DNA of 64,000 bases from Harmothoe impar. Taxonomy: Eukaryota; Annelida; Polychaeta; Phyllodocida; Polynoidae. The notes under the pieces were generated by a model. That model was not told the origin of the DNA. It was given only the letters and a program-made list of their open reading frames with translations, and ran no database searches. The position numbers and the translations under genes are program-made. Shown piece after piece: positions 1 to 11,920 of the stretch. Each line of letters starts with the position of its first letter. Position 1 is the stretch's first letter. The stretch spans positions 2,097,438 to 2,161,437 of the forward strand of contig OX381716.1 of NCBI GenBank assembly GCA_947462335.1. The letters run 5' to 3'.

Positions 1-427
1 ACAATTGTGACTTGCAGGGTTTTTGAAAGATCGATATCTTCTTCTTGTAATGTTAGTTCAACATTGGTAGAACCAGTTGAGCATTAGCAGTAGTATTAGT
101 TGAATGTTACTTGAGCTATAACAATGCTAATTTCTGACATCACATTACAATAATTCCCCCTAATGGTTTCCCTAATGAGATACCACAGGCCCTGACGGAG
201 TGCATTGTGGGAGATGTAAGACGGCGTAGTAATCAGGGAGCAGCTCTGTGCCGGGACTACTTTCTGCTGCCCTCTCACCTCGGGTACAGAGATCAATGCG
301 CCACGCAGTAATGAGGTCACCGCCCCGTCATACGTCACGTCATGCCGTGACGTCATACGACATAGGCAGTTAGATTATGTGTCTGGGGAGGAACGCTCTT
401 ACAGTTATTGTTTTTCCAGGTTACTTC
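1..427. other. gene-free stretch, CRE-like motifs
   Basis: No supported gene. Around 330-360 there are several close TGACGT/ACGTCA half-sites, and the same kind of motif cluster recurs at 7,190-7,215 and 8,395-8,430. This suggests a shared repeat rather than a regulated promoter. Nothing else is recognisable. Confidence 0.3.
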
Positions 428-751
428 AGGCCACTCAGAAATGTAAAAAGTGGTTTCTCATCACCAGTCGTTATATTTAGGGTCCAAAATATATAGGGAA
501 ATTTGGACTTTTACGCAAACAATTTCAGTAGTTAAGGGTTTGTTGATCTGCAAACGTTGTTATTTCTGCATTACTGACAGCATACATAAGCTTTAATTGG
601 AAACCAAATGTCCCAATTTTTGTCAAAATCTCAACACATGTTTTAGGAACAATTTAAAAATAAACAAATAAAGAAAAGACGTTTTCCCAAATCATGATCT
701 TTTATAATGCACAAGCTGATGAGAAACCAGTTGATTTTTTTTGAGTGGCCT
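428..751. repeat. MITE with AGGCCACTC terminal inverted repeats
   Basis: The left end begins AGGCCACTCAGAAATG and runs into TGGTTTCTCATCA. The right end read in reverse starts AGGCCACTCAAAAAAAA and also runs into TGGTTTCTCATCA, so the ends are inverted copies of about 40 bp. The interior is AT-rich and non-coding. A second partial copy is seen near 62,464-62,715. It has the size of a non-autonomous DNA transposon; the superfamily is not assigned. Confidence 0.6.
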
Positions 752-1789
752 TATGTTCTACAGTGGGATTACCTTCAATAACCTGGGGGCCTTAATTATC
801 ATACTCCTTTGTCAGGGCCAGTTTTATACAGAAGCATATAAGATATGCTTCATTAATCCGGCAGATTTAACATCCGGCCCTGTGTTACCAGAAACGGGGT
901 CGGTCGGATTATTGAGATCTCACTGTAGATAATAGCTCAGGTATTTTCAAGGGCAGTGATCCTTTCTGCCTGGCTGCATACTGTCCGCTCCACACTCTCT
1001 CCATATACCTCATAACCTGCACATCAGTTTGTGGTATATGTATTAGTGTTGGGTGCTGTGGTTATTTGTTTAACTATTTACACCGCCCCCATTGTGAGGG
1101 GTGCACCCTGTGGGTGCGGCGTATTGACGCACATATTGATTCATTCTGCAGCAGAGTTATCAGGTACAAGTCACATTCAGGTATCACGCTGCTAATTCTA
1201 CTGCTGACAGATTGGTTCTGTCCCCGCCCACTGGGGGGCCGTTACAAAACAAAATTTACGTTACGGAACTTAAAATTATTTTTTTACGTTATGACTAACT
1301 TATTTACGCAGTTGTCTTCAAATTTTGGCTGATTTAGGCAAATCTAGATTTTTACAAATTGAGTCCATAATGTTAAAAAACGTCAATAACGTAAATAAAA
1401 CAGTAACGTAAATTTTGTTTCGTGACAACAGCGTAAAAAAGATTTGTTTGTAACACCCTCTTTTTACACAATGTAACAGAGCCCTGGGGCGCCTCAGTAG
1501 GGGCAGCATATTAGTAGTAAATGTATTATATTCTGGGCTGTAGATATTTTTGCGGATTTCACTGATTTTAAAATCTGCGATAATGTATACAGAGCGAAAA
1601 TTTAACCAATATAGCTCTGTTACTACCATTATTTCTCTCCTGTAAGCACTGTGTGGTGCCATGGCAGCTAGAATCTTTTTTTGAAAAATGAGATTTTGAC
1701 ATTTTTCTAACATATGAGATATTAAGCTACATACCAGATTTTAACTCCCATTATTCCCAAAATGATGGCCATAGGATTTATAATTGTAT
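752..1789. other. gene-free stretch
   Basis: No supported gene. The open frames here are short, lack recognisable domains and have no flanking splice signals. At 1,235-1,450 the sequence has repeated ACGTTA/TAACGT words in both orientations around the AT-rich interior, so a decayed inverted-repeat element is likely. Confidence 0.3.
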
Positions 1790-1900
1790 ATCAATTTTAA
1801 GAAATGCCCATGTCGCCCTGTCCCATGTCACTATCTCTTACATTCCCCATGTCGCATGCCACTAAGGCCCTAAATGTCCATGTGGCATGTCGATTTTAGG
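1790..1900. repeat. repeat rich in CATGTCGC words
   Basis: Short words such as CCCATGTCGC and TGTCGCATG recur irregularly. The same simple, drifting vocabulary occurs at 5,228-5,425, 36,095-36,245 and 56,440-56,510, and in changed form (GACAAGTGACAAGGG) at 39,415-39,560. It behaves like a dispersed degenerate repeat family. No coding potential. Confidence 0.5.
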
Positions 1901-2779
1901 GGTCGACCCAGGCCCCAACTTGCCGCTGTACCCAGCTACCATACGCGGGACCCTTACCCAGATGTGGAAGTGTCCAGACCATGACCACCCCTTCCGGTAC
2001 AGGTCCCAGCCGGCACGATTTGCTGAATTGACTCAAAACTTGTCTGGCCGCTGGCACCACTTTTAATACCAACCTCTGAAAAGGCATGACATAAAATATT
2101 TATGACGGCCATTGACGGTACTGCCACCTGGCGAGGAACCAGTGAGATGAAAAGATGAAAAGGCCGCCGGAATTACCGGGAGCTTCTTCTGCCGTGGGAC
2201 CCGGATGAATGGGCAGCGGGATTTAGCGGGATTTGGCGAGATTATGGTGAGAGGTGGGTGTTGGGTGTTGCCATGGTGACGCTGTGTATTGACAGGCGCA
2301 GATTGGTGGTTTGGGAGCAGGGTGGGGAGATGAACTGTTAGAAGTAAGTACTGTAGCTGCACAGTATAAAATGAGGTATTTTTGGTTTCCAGTATTACAT
2401 ACTGTTGAGCTACAAACTCACCTACTGAAATCCATCATCTGGGTTTGAGTCTCACCTTGGCACAATGGGTAGTATTATTGAAATATGCATAAATATCTAA
2501 TTCAAACAAATATAAATTATTCAAATATTCACTATCTAATATTTCTTATATCAATTTAGATGGAAGTGCATGTCCAAAGGGTTAAAGAAATAGAGGAATA
2601 AACATGTACTACCTAAGGCGAGACTAGAACCCACAGCCTTCTGTGTGGGGGTTTTACAATACATGACTGCAGCTGAACAATATGTAATGCTGGAATCCAA
2701 AAATATGTTCTTTTATACTGTAAATCTACAGTATATATCACTGTGCAGCTACACTAACTTCTGACAGTGTGGGATTGAG
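1901..2779. other. gene-free stretch
   Basis: No supported gene. Two overlapping minus frames at 1,896-2,362 have no recognisable domain. AT-rich from 2,480 to 2,760, with several short TACAGTA words around 2,350-2,740. Confidence 0.3.
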
Positions 2780-2975
2780 GGGGGGGTTGAGGGGGGGGGG
2801 GGGGTAGAGGGGATGGGGGGCGATAAATGGGGGTGCTGGGACAGATTCAATCAGCCAACGTCATAATGTTGTTTGGAGACCTGGTTGGGGGGAGGGGAGG
2901 GGGGAGGGGGGGGGGGAGGGGGGTAGACCGGGGAAGGGGGTGGACAGGTTCTTAGTGGGGGGGGGGAGGGTGTTG
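2780..2975. repeat. G-rich homopolymer tract region
   Basis: Long runs of G, several of eight or more, are separated by single A or T bases. The strand is almost a continuous potential G-quadruplex. Similar runs of ten or more G or C recur all over the window, often inside or at the edge of MITEs. The exact run lengths could be affected by sequencing error. Confidence 0.7.
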
Positions 2976-3742
2976 CCTTGGAGAGAGTGCTGGGCGGAGG
3001 GTAGATTTAGTAGGAAGTTCCTAGAATCCAACCTTACTCGTAGTTGGATTCTGGGATACACGACCAGTCGGAGGACCGGATGGGGTACTGTAGCTGGGAA
3101 GCGGTCATTGGCCACCGTCCTTCCTTCCCTTAGCACCTGCACCTACACCCCACAGCTCTACTTTATTCAATTCCCTCCCTGACATCCTGGTTTTTATCTG
3201 TCCTTCCCTACCTCCGTCTCCGGCTCTGTCACTGAATGCTAGACTGGCCTGCGTCAGCGGGAGCCTTCCTCCACGCACGGTACCCCCCCCCCCCCCCACC
3301 CGCCTAGCTGCTCCCAATTGAGAAAAGTATATCATAGAAAAAAAGCCGTTTTAGTCTTTATTCAAATTCTAAAACTTGAGCAAGTCTAACTGAATACCTG
3401 TCTCTACCTTCCTGCCTTCCCTATCACCACACTGTTAATAAAGGGTTGACTTTATGTAGGTGTACAGTACGAACTGCAGTAGGTGTACAGGTTATTGTAG
3501 GTATCGTTTCCGCCAGTTTTTAGCGCAGGTGCCCAAATTAGCGCGTCCCGTTTTAGCGCAGGGTGGAAGAGTGTACCAAGATAATATAAAGCACTAAAAT
3601 TTGATCTCAAATTAGCGCATGTCCTGTATAAGCAAAGGACAAAGTAGAGGATGAAATATACAGGCGCAGGCGCGCTAAAACGGGCGGATACGGTACACAG
3701 TAGAATATACTGTGAATCTACAGTAGATTCTCTAAAACTGCC

Positions 3743-4198
3743 ACACAGAGAAGAGACAGCGTCAAAGGGGAGACCAGGCTGCCTCCAGAATGACTCCTCT
3801 TTCAAACGGAGTCCAGGTCACCTAATGGAGCCCAGGTGACTGTCTGGCTGACCTAAGGGAGTCACTTGGGGGATTCATATGACCCAGAGAGCTATATGAC
3901 TCCCCCAGGTGACTCCCTTATAGGTTAGCCAGAGAGTCAACTAGGCTCCCTTAGGCGAACTGGACTCCCCTAGAGAGGGGATTCATTCTGGGGGCAACCT
4001 GGACTCCCTTTTGACGCTGTTTCTTTTCTCTAAATGACTCCCTAACATTAGCAGGACTCTAAAATAACTCTATAGTGACCTACTCTAAGAATCCCTAATG
4101 ATTGGGAGTCACTTTAGAGTCGGGGGAGAGAGTTACCTCAGTGATCGAGTCCAGACTCCTATTTGTGAGTCACTGTGATTCTTCTTCTTTTCTCTGTG
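3743..4198. repeat. compound MITE of the GGGAGTC family
   Basis: The left end begins CACAGAGAAGAGACAGCG. The same sequence in reverse appears at about 4,003-4,030 (GACGCTGTTTCTTTTCTC) and again, degenerately, at 4,180-4,198. The interior is filled with GGGAGTC/GACTCCC words in both orientations. Related copies lie at 11,732-11,920, 12,337-12,585 and 56,064-56,440. The two right ends suggest a duplicated or compound copy. Confidence 0.65.
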
Positions 4199-4458
4199 CT
4201 CCTTTCCTCCCCCCACCTCCTGCCTTGACAGCTTTACTCCCACTTCACAGCTTCCTCCCGTGATCCTAATCTCCACAATCCTCTTCCCTTACCGCCCTCT
4301 TTCCCCCCCTGCCCCCTCCCCTCCCCCACTGCCCCTAAATCCTCCAATTTCCCGACATCCCTCACTCCCTGCCCCCTTCTGTGCCACAGGTGGCGCCACC
4401 TGAGCTGATCACCTCTCTGTCCTGATACGACCATCTTTGTCCACTGGTGCTAAATAGA

Positions 4459-4607
4459 CAAAGGCCCATGGCCAGAGGATATTTTGGTATCGTTCCCCCC
4501 GAGGTGGGGCTGGGGCAGTATCCCACGAAGCCGCAGGCTGAGTGGGATGCACCTCAGCCCCACCGAGGGGGGAACGATACCAAAAATTCTCTGACCATGG
4601 GCCTTTG
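4459..4607. repeat. 149-bp inverted repeat, near-perfect hairpin
   Basis: The left arm starts CAAAGGCCCATGG and continues through TTTTGGTATCGTTCCCCC and GGTGGGGCTG. The right arm carries the reverse complement of all of these and ends CCATGGGCCTTTG. The arms are about 60 bp with a short GC-rich centre. This is a fold-back MITE; there is no gene in it. Confidence 0.75.
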
Positions 4608-5110
4608 CCTTTATTTCATGGTTTTTAACCTTAAAAATATGTTAAATTGCATATTAATGGCCATAAGAATTTGAACAAATGATGATGTCATAGGCAATGT
4701 GATACAGGAACATTGTATCCCATGGGGGGCATGGGATACGGGATTTCTAGTACTTAAGCATAGTGATCATTATATCCGCCATGAAATAAGGTATGATCCT
4801 TTATGGAACTGGGTTTGACGCTAAACCAGGAATTTGGCAGGAAAGAGGCATCTGTCAGAGAAGTGAACACCTCAGAGACGTAGTTCGTCCGTTAAGCTCC
4901 GTCCCAGAATGTGCCTGCCAATAGCACACAGCGTCCCTGCCCTTTGACGTTGACTGTAATTACGTCCGTCAATAGGACGTCTAAACACGTCACCAGTAAC
5001 CCACGTGATCAGCATGCTCAGGGCAGGCTGTGGGGGGGGGGGGGGAGGTAGTAGCCTGCTTGTGTAGCATCTGATGGAACTATGGCTCTAGACCCCTAAA
5101 TTTCACCCTC

Positions 5111-5223
5111 AGAAAAGTGAGAGTCATTGTCGCTAAAACTGACTAAAACTCCATAGCCCGGTGTGGGCACTGCCTAACTCTCAGGTGAGGGTAGTATTAG
5201 CGACAATGACTCTCACTTTTCTG
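5111..5223. repeat. fold-back repeat with AGAAAAGTGAGAG ends
   Basis: The left arm is AGAAAAGTGAGAGTCATTGT followed by CGCTAA. The right arm is the exact reverse (TTAGCGACAATGACTCTCAC, then TTTTCT). A related half copy lies at 7,815-7,870. The arms are about 26 bp. Confidence 0.7.
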
Positions 5224-5227
5224 TGTG

Positions 5228-5425
5228 TGTTGATATCAATGGCGACATGGGCATTTCTTAAAATCGACATGCGACATAAGGCTTAAAAAGATAGTGACAT
5301 GGGACATGGACGGTTCTTAAAGTCGACATGAGACATTAGTATTTATAAGTGACATAGACATGCAACAGTGCAACATGCGACATGGTCATTTCTTAAAACT
5401 GACACGCGACATGCAGACCCTGTTG
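5228..5425. repeat. repeat rich in GACATG/GCGACATG words
   Basis: This is a degenerate run of words such as CGACATGCGACAT and GACATGGACGG, of the same family as 1,790-1,900 but in the opposite reading sense. Non-coding. Confidence 0.45.
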
Positions 5426-5534
5426 TGACCCCCCCTTCATGGGTCCCGGAACTCAACACCGTCAATAGTAAAACAAGAAATACGTCTGTTTATACTGTAA
5501 AAATGCAATAGATTCTACTGCTCAGCTACGTTAA

Positions 5535-5623
5535 AGGGGCATTCTCACCACTCGCACTTACCACATAGCGGACTAGAACAGTACTAGAATTGTGAGTGGG
5601 AAACGCTTGGTGAGAATGCCACT
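5535..5623. mobile_element. 89-bp MITE with TTAA target duplication
   Basis: Flanked by TTAA at 5,531-5,534 and 5,624-5,627. The ends are inverted: AGGGGCATTCTCACC on the left and, reversed, AGTGGCATTCTCACC on the right. The copy at 38,227-38,315 is also exactly 89 bp and also flanked by TTAA. TTAA specificity is classical for piggyBac, but the ends do not show the usual CCC start, so the superfamily is left open. Confidence 0.8.
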
Positions 5624-5920
5624 TTAACTCATGTTGAATTTCAAAGTGGTTTCATGTTCCCTGTGTTTCAAATACCCAGTAAACATTGTCACAAGCCGTC
5701 CGGGTCATGGTGAAGCCACTTTCTAAGTCTACTCATACCTGGAGGCTAAAAACATGGAACGACAAAAATGTGGACATTGAACTGAGATTTCCAGGAAATT
5801 GGGAGAGGTTCAAGGACGGATGACATCAGTTGGTGAAATGTCACACGTCGCTCACATGATACATATATACTGTATCGTGCAAAGTTCACTTAGACATGAT
5901 GTGTGGGCGTATGATATATA

Positions 5921-6210
5921 GACAGAGGTCCACGATAATCTGTCCGAACGGCAGGTTTCTCCATTAGGTGGAGCCAAGTGTGATGTGATCCAATGCACCA
6001 TAAGTGGAAAAAACAGGAGTTCAGACTGATTAGAGTGGATCTCTGTATTCATTTTATGTAATTCTTAATTACTTTCATCAAAATAGACAATCAAAGATTG
6101 GTTTTATAGCTATTTTGGTGACATCATCGTGGAGAAACAGCCCGTGGAGAATGAGCATCAGTGTCTCCATAGGGGTGTGGAGAAAAGAACAGCCATTTTA
6201 GTACTTAAGA
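5921..6210. repeat. dispersed repeat beginning GACAGAGGTCCACGATAATC
   Basis: The stretch from GACAGAGGTCCACGATAATC through CAGGTTTCTCC to a second block with GGTGACATCATCGTGGAGAA recurs at 39,961-40,225 in the same order. GTTTCTCCA is present in both orientations, consistent with an inverted-repeat transposon remnant. Confidence 0.6.
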
Positions 6211-7605
6211 ATAGTAACTTTTCACATGAAAATTAATATGGTCTATTTCTACGCCATACTATAACAACAGTAGGGTGGAATAGCCAATTACCCTGATAAA
6301 GCCCCAAGCTATTTTCAATGTTGAAAAATAAAAATATTTTTTCACTTCTGAAAAAAATGATAAAATTGAAAAAGTTGACAGTTGACAGCAACAATTTTCG
6401 CTGTTGACAGTTGACAGCAACTATTTTCAATGTTAAAAAATAATTTAAAAAATTTCATATCTGAAAAAAATGATGAAATTGAAAAAGTTGACAGTTGACA
6501 GCAACAATTTTCGCTGTTGACAGTTGACAGTTTTCATACTACTCTTTTTTGAGTGAGCCTTGTCGGCCACCGTAGTAAATAGTTAGTGTAGGTACACAGC
6601 AGAATATCTACAGTAGAATCTACTGTAGAATGGATTTACAGTAGATTCTAGTGTTAACCTACAATAAACTGTACACCTACAGTAGGATCTGCTGTACACT
6701 TACACAAGTGAGAACCACCTTTTTACAGTGTAGTTATTCACCTGAGGGTTTTCTGCATCATGAGCTGACTCGTAGATAGAGACCTCAGCCCCCCCCCCCC
6801 CTCAGTGACTTGAAATATAAACTTTTTTTTTCAGAATTGGATAACAATTTCAAGGATAAGCCCTCTTTTGCTAGCTAGGGTAAAAAATTGACTCACAAAC
6901 TTCAGCGCTGACTCACTAACAACAGCATCGACTCTGAAATAGCCCAAAAATTACTTGAAATCTTTTCTTTTTTTAAATTGGATATAAATGTCTAGGGTCG
7001 GCCCTGTTTTGCTAGGTAGGGTCGGGTTACCTGAAACACACCTTTTTGTTGGCCTTATTCACCTGAGAGTTGTCTTCAGTATGAGCTGATTCAGAGATAT
7101 AGACCTAACTCACCCCCCCCCCCCCCACGTACGTGCCGTGTTATTGCCATTTCCGGGTCCCTGCGTCTATTTTCACGGCACATTACGTCCTGCACACGGC
7201 ATTGATGACGTCATTTATAATCATAGAAAACATGACTGAAATACTCAACTGAGCAAATTATCTGATCAATATGAATGCCCGAGTAGAAACCCGCTGTCCT
7301 CTTCACTACCTATAACCTTTGACCTTTTGACAAATAGGCAAATAAACCTCTTTTGACGTAATTGGACATGTTTAATCAGACTGATATGATGGAGTAACAC
7401 TCAGTTTATAGACAACATTTCTATATTGTCATGCGTAAATTGTGTATTCATTTAGAGACAATATGTCTATGTGACCATTCTGTCATAGTGTGTATTTATT
7501 TATAGAGAATACATGTCTAAGTTACCATTAGTTAATGATATATCCGCCCCCTTATGATTGCCGTTTCACGCCCTGCCTCAGCCCATTACGGGTTTGGTGT
7601 ACGGG
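6211..7605. other. gene-free stretch with direct duplications
   Basis: No supported gene. At 6,360-6,540 the motif AGTTGACAGTTGACAGCAACA is present twice about 110 bp apart, with the reverse wording nearby. At 6,980-7,040 a segment with TAGGGTCGG, CCCTGTTTTGCTAG and GGGTTACC matches others at 43,740-43,810 and 44,470-44,500. C-runs occur at 6,790 and 7,111. Confidence 0.4.
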
Positions 7606-7915
7606 GATCCCAAGGATTCTCTCTCTTTGTGAAGCATATTTCAAACTCGATTTTCTCAGCTATTTGACAGGTTTGAAAGAAGAGGAAGGTATTTGTCAAT
7701 AGGACACACAAATTTATAGTTATAAACACTCTCCATCTCTTTCAAATGTGTAAAATAACTGAGAAAATCGAAATCGAAATACACACACAGAAATTGAACA
7801 CACACAGTCATAGTCGCCAAAACTACCCTCACCTGAGAGTTTTTAGCGACAATGACTCTCACTTTTCTGAGGGTGTAGATTTTACAGAGCGAGAAAACCC
7901 CTGGGATCCTTGAAC
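7606..7915. repeat. inverted repeat with GGATCC ends
   Basis: GGGATCCCAAGGATTCTCTCTC at the left pairs loosely with GAGCGAGAAAACCCCTGGGATCC at the right. Inside, CTCGATTTTCTCAG and CTGAGAAAATCGA form a second inverted pair. A half copy of the AGAAAAGTGAGAG family (7,815-7,870) is embedded. It looks like a decayed element carrying a later insertion. Confidence 0.45.
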
Positions 7916-7984
7916 AAGGAGGTGCGAGATTGCGAGAGTTTGTGCGTGAATTGTAACCCCGATTGTAACCCTAAGCGGGCCTAT

Positions 7985-8420
7985 TTATCATAGACAATAC
8001 GTCCACGTTAGTGTAGCAGCCGGCCTCATATGACCCTCTACACACCCCCCCCCCCCCCCGCCTGCCCCCCCCCCCCCACCCTAAATAAGTTTTGAAGGGG
8101 TTTTATTGAACTTCCCACAATATACAAAAAGCAGTATGGCGAAGTCAACGTGTTTCATAAGTATCATAAATCAATATCAGTTCAATCATTTTCACATTTG
8201 TTGATGTAGAATGAAATGTACCTTTATTATAGACAATAAGTCACTGTTATGAAAGTGTAGCCACTAACAGTCGCCCCGTGTGACCCCCCCCCCCCCCCCC
8301 CCCCCGTGTACCTCATGCATACAGCCCCGTGTTGTGACGTTAACAGAACGCTGCGTCCATTTCACGCCACATTACGTCCTGGACACGCGCCTGATGACGT
8401 CATACGTCACGTGGCCATAC
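7985..8420 (+). repeat. imperfect direct duplication with C-tracts
   Basis: The order ATAGACAATA, GTGTAGC, ATGTGACC or GTGTGACC, then a long C-run is found at 7,990-8,065 and again at 8,230-8,305. The part following the second C-run (ACATTACGTCCTGGACAC, then GATGACGTCAT) is matched by 7,130-7,215. So two copies of a C-run-centred unit of several hundred bases are present. No gene. Confidence 0.45.
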
Positions 8421-9330
8421 GTCACAGCTCGGGGCGCCACCTGGTGCCGTATGGGGGTAGCTGGCTGTGGGGAGCATACTGATGGTGGAGGGGTTAACTG
8501 ATATCTCACTTTCTGTTTTTGTAAATGGTAATTATAGTAAATGCTGCATAAGATAGTGACATCTCCAGGTTAAATACATGCTTGTATTTGTAGTAGATCT
8601 ACAACTTTAGCCCATAAAAGCATGACATACTTTATGGACGGCCCCTAAATGAAATCCACCCCTTCCAGTTGTTAAAAAGAATGACCACTCCCTTGGTCCA
8701 TCTGTGACAGGAGAGTTGCACGTGAGGGGCGTGGTTTAGCAGGGAGGGCAGCAACTTTAGATCGTCACATCTGATCCTGTTATACCCGAGCTTGTCACAA
8801 TGACTATATCAGGTCATCACCTTGGTTGTCACCCCCCTGCGTTTCACGACCACTAGTAAAATTTCTTTCACAAGATTTCCTATTGAAATCTATAGAAAAC
8901 AAATGTAAATACATGTACCACATTTTGCCAGCTACAAATGTCCTCTTCAATTTTAAATATTGCCCTGTTGACGAAATTCCATTTATATCGACCTCCGAGT
9001 CCGTTCTGAAAGACCCTCCAGAGGAACTTGAGGTTTTTTGTAACTTACACATCTTTAACAGCCTGGGGTGGGGGTGCAGGGTAGATTAGCCACACGCGGG
9101 GGGGGGGGGGGGGGGGGAGAGAATTAGGCCCTTCTCCAGAGGAGGTCAAGATGGATGACCGTCAGGGTGAACTACTATTGACAACAGGAGGAGAGGGCTG
9201 ACACATTGGATGGTTCTAAGGTAGACGATACAGCCCCGACCCCCGCGCCCCCTGGTGGATTCACGGGGCGGAAAACAACATGGCGGACCTAATCAGGCGG
9301 CAGTAACTGGTTTGTGTCATTACATGCAAG
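8421..9330. other. gene-free stretch
   Basis: No supported gene. An open frame at 8,826-9,089 (plus) and one overlapping on minus show no recognisable domain and no neighbouring exon. At 8,660-8,697 there is a short copy of the GTTGTTAAAAA..GACCACTCCCT end of the G/C-run MITE family. A long G-run is at about 9,099. Confidence 0.3.
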
Positions 9331-9710
9331 TTAACCCTTCAAGGAAGCATGTCGCTAAAATATGCACCAATGCAGCCCGGCGGCTAACTCGCCGGTGCTA
9401 CATTGGTGCATCATGCCGACCCTTCAGGAGCGTCTCACCCCGTAGGATGGGCATGATGCTTGAATGCAGCCCTGGCGAGTTACTCACCAGGGCTGCATTC
9501 ATGCATCATGCCGACCCTACGGGGTTAGACGCTCCCTGTAGGGTTGTCATGCTGCACCAATGCAAACCCGAGTGACTTACTCGGTGCATTGTGCATATCC
9601 TGACGGGTCGTCATGATGCAGGAGTGCAGCATCGGTGAGTTACTCACCAGTGCTGTTTTCATGACAACCAAAGGGACTATGCTGCCCTAAAAGGGTTACA
9701 TTAATGACCC
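9331..9710. repeat. TGCATCATG hairpin repeat, copy 1
   Basis: Multiple copies of GATGCACCAATGCAGCC and GGCTGCATTSATGCATCATG-like words alternate in opposite orientations around GGCGAGTTACTCACC. The unit can fold as a series of hairpins. It starts near TTAACCCTTCAAGGA and ends near AAAGGGTTA. Eight more loci in the window carry this family. Confidence 0.75.
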
Positions 9711-11630
9711 CTAAGGGTTGCCGTGGAGCAGCTGGGGGCATGTTTTACAGAAATTGGGCTCTTCACAATTTAGAGAACACTTAACGTGTTAAATTAGGAG
9801 GGTCTGGTGAAGCCGTTGCCCCAAGTGTCGTTTTAACCCTTTAAGGACCGCATACTACAAATGTACTGTAATGCATAATTCGGCCGTACGGGGTTAACTG
9901 GGAGAATGAACTGTGTTTGAATGGGAGCTTAATTTGATGCATTAAAGAACAACCCTAGGGAGGTTCTCTTTAATGTTTTACTTTTTACAAGAGAATAAAC
10001 AGTCTTCAAACTATCATGCTGACAATCCCTAAAGGTTCCCTTGTCTCCCCTACAACACGGCCCCGCTCTATACCCTACGTACTAGTAGCGACACCTGGGG
10101 TGTGTGGTACACTAACAGTCTCCCCTCCCCATCAGACTCCAGTTAGCACCAACATAATCCGTCTTTTACCGCTCCCATCCTGTCACAATGTTCTATTTCC
10201 ATCCGTCTCGCCGTGTGACCTTGACCGTCACATCTGACCTTGGTGCTAACCTTGACCTAATTCCTGCAGTGCCGATGATGACCTTCAGGAGAAGAAGGAA
10301 GACGAATGGGACACGTCCTGTTCCCCTAACACAAGTCATATCTGTTAGAAATAGAACCTGAGAGATAATAGTAGACTGATAATAGACCTTACACCACCCC
10401 TATCTGTTATGAAGATAAAACACTGGACGTTGGGCAGTGTGATGCAATGCTATGAGGACAAAAAAGTTGTTTTTACGTTATGTTTGGCTATTTCATGTTT
10501 GTTTACATCATATTTGTAGAGTAATGGAAATAAGAGCGGACAGATGACACAACACATGACTGTGTTTTCACAAATGTAGATGAGCCTGATTTTGGAAAAA
10601 TTGTAGATTTTTCCAATTTTTCCACTTCCTGGGTCCGTCCTGCCAGTAACACATTTTTTATTTAAAAAAAAAAGTGAAAGCACCATACACAGAGGTCGGA
10701 ACAGAATATTTTTGGGGGGAGGGGAGTGGTGACTAAAAAAATAAGATATATATATATATATATGGTAATTTCGTACATATTTAGAGCCAAGTCGAAAAAT
10801 CTAGTAACATCGATTCTCCACAGTGACTTGATACATAAGAGACCTAGCAGTAGCAGAGATTTCCTCACGCATCATGTCAGATGATAGGAGGCTTCCATAA
10901 AGTATGTACGCACATTTTATCCAGAAATTGCCCCCCCCCCCCCCATCCCCACTAAAGATCTTGTACACATTAAAATAAAGGGTTTATATACGCAACAACT
11001 TTCAGAAAATAGACCATACCCCCCCACCCTTTGTGCGTACGTACCTTATGGAAGCCCCCCATAGCTCCATCCTCTTTGGCATCTTGCTGCATTTGTACAG
11101 TAAATTAATGTAGATTCCACTGAAACAGAGAAGGTGGGGAGACCGAGGTCAAAGAGTATACACATAAACTCGAAATAAAAGACTTCTTATCAGTGACGTC
11201 AGCACATAAACCACCAAGGTTATTGCTGTGACAGGAGTGACCTTCAAGAATGGCCGGTTTGACCTTGAGGTGACATTGAGTGACAGACACCGGAGGGGGC
11301 CGCGGTCGGCGGTCCTGTCTCAAGGTCATTAGTGGCAGAACCCCCAAGGTCACCGAGGTCAAACAGTGCATTCTGGGTAGCGGCCAGTAGTTCCGTTTGC
11401 ACCCACAAGGTGTTGTTCCTCTTCTGTGTAGGTCTAGACGGCACCACCACCAGTTTGTGTGATACAGCCACACCCGTCATTAGGTGTCCCATTGAAATAA
11501 ATTAGTCCCCAATATCACTATTCCCTCTTGACAACATACAGTATAAAATCGACCCGGCGACCCTGTAAGAGCCTGTAATAACCCTTACGGGCAAGGAACA
11601 AGTAAATGCTGCGGGTTTAATACTACTTCT
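9711..11630. other. gene-free stretch
   Basis: No supported gene. Contains an (AT) microsatellite at 10,745-10,763 and C-runs near 10,930 and 11,020. Frames at 10,016, 10,450 and 11,105-11,492 have no recognisable domains and overlap one another on the same DNA. Confidence 0.3.
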
Positions 11631-11634
11631 TTAA

Positions 11635-11719
11635 AGCCCCAGCGCCCCTATATATAGGGCTGAGTACCTGTCCCGGCGTCACTCCGACTGCCGCTGGAGG
11701 GGTACCGAGATCTGCGCCT
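11635..11719 (+). mobile_element. 85-bp MITE with TTAA target duplication, copy 1
   Basis: TTAA at 11,631-11,634 and 11,720-11,723 flanks an 85-bp unit that starts AGCCCCAGCGCCCC and ends GATCTGCGCCT. It contains TATATATAGGGCTGAGTACC. Six loci carry it in both orientations, five of them exactly 85 bp long. See 33,462, 36,908, 37,023, 37,138 and 38,000. Confidence 0.8.
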
Positions 11720-11731
11720 TTAAATCAGCAA

Positions 11732-11920
11732 CACAGAGAAAAGAAGCAGCATCAAAATGGAGTCCAAGTTGCCTCCAGAATGACTCCCCTCTTTAGCGGA
11801 GCCCTGGCTACGTAAGCGAGCCTAGCCTGAGTAGGTGACTCCCTGGTCGACCTGGGGGAGTCACATAGTTCCCTGACTCACATAGGAATGTCACATATAG
11901 ACCTAGGCTCCCATAAAGAT
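11732..11920. repeat. GGGAGTC-family MITE, truncated copy
   Basis: Begins CACAGAGAAAAGAAGCAGC, followed by AGAATGACTCCCCTCTTTAG, as in the intact copy at 12,337. The right terminal repeat is missing, so the element is truncated or decayed at about 11,920. Confidence 0.6.

Noticed and set aside
9255..9575. 106-codon frame on plus
   Set aside because: It runs through the TGCATCATG hairpin repeat.
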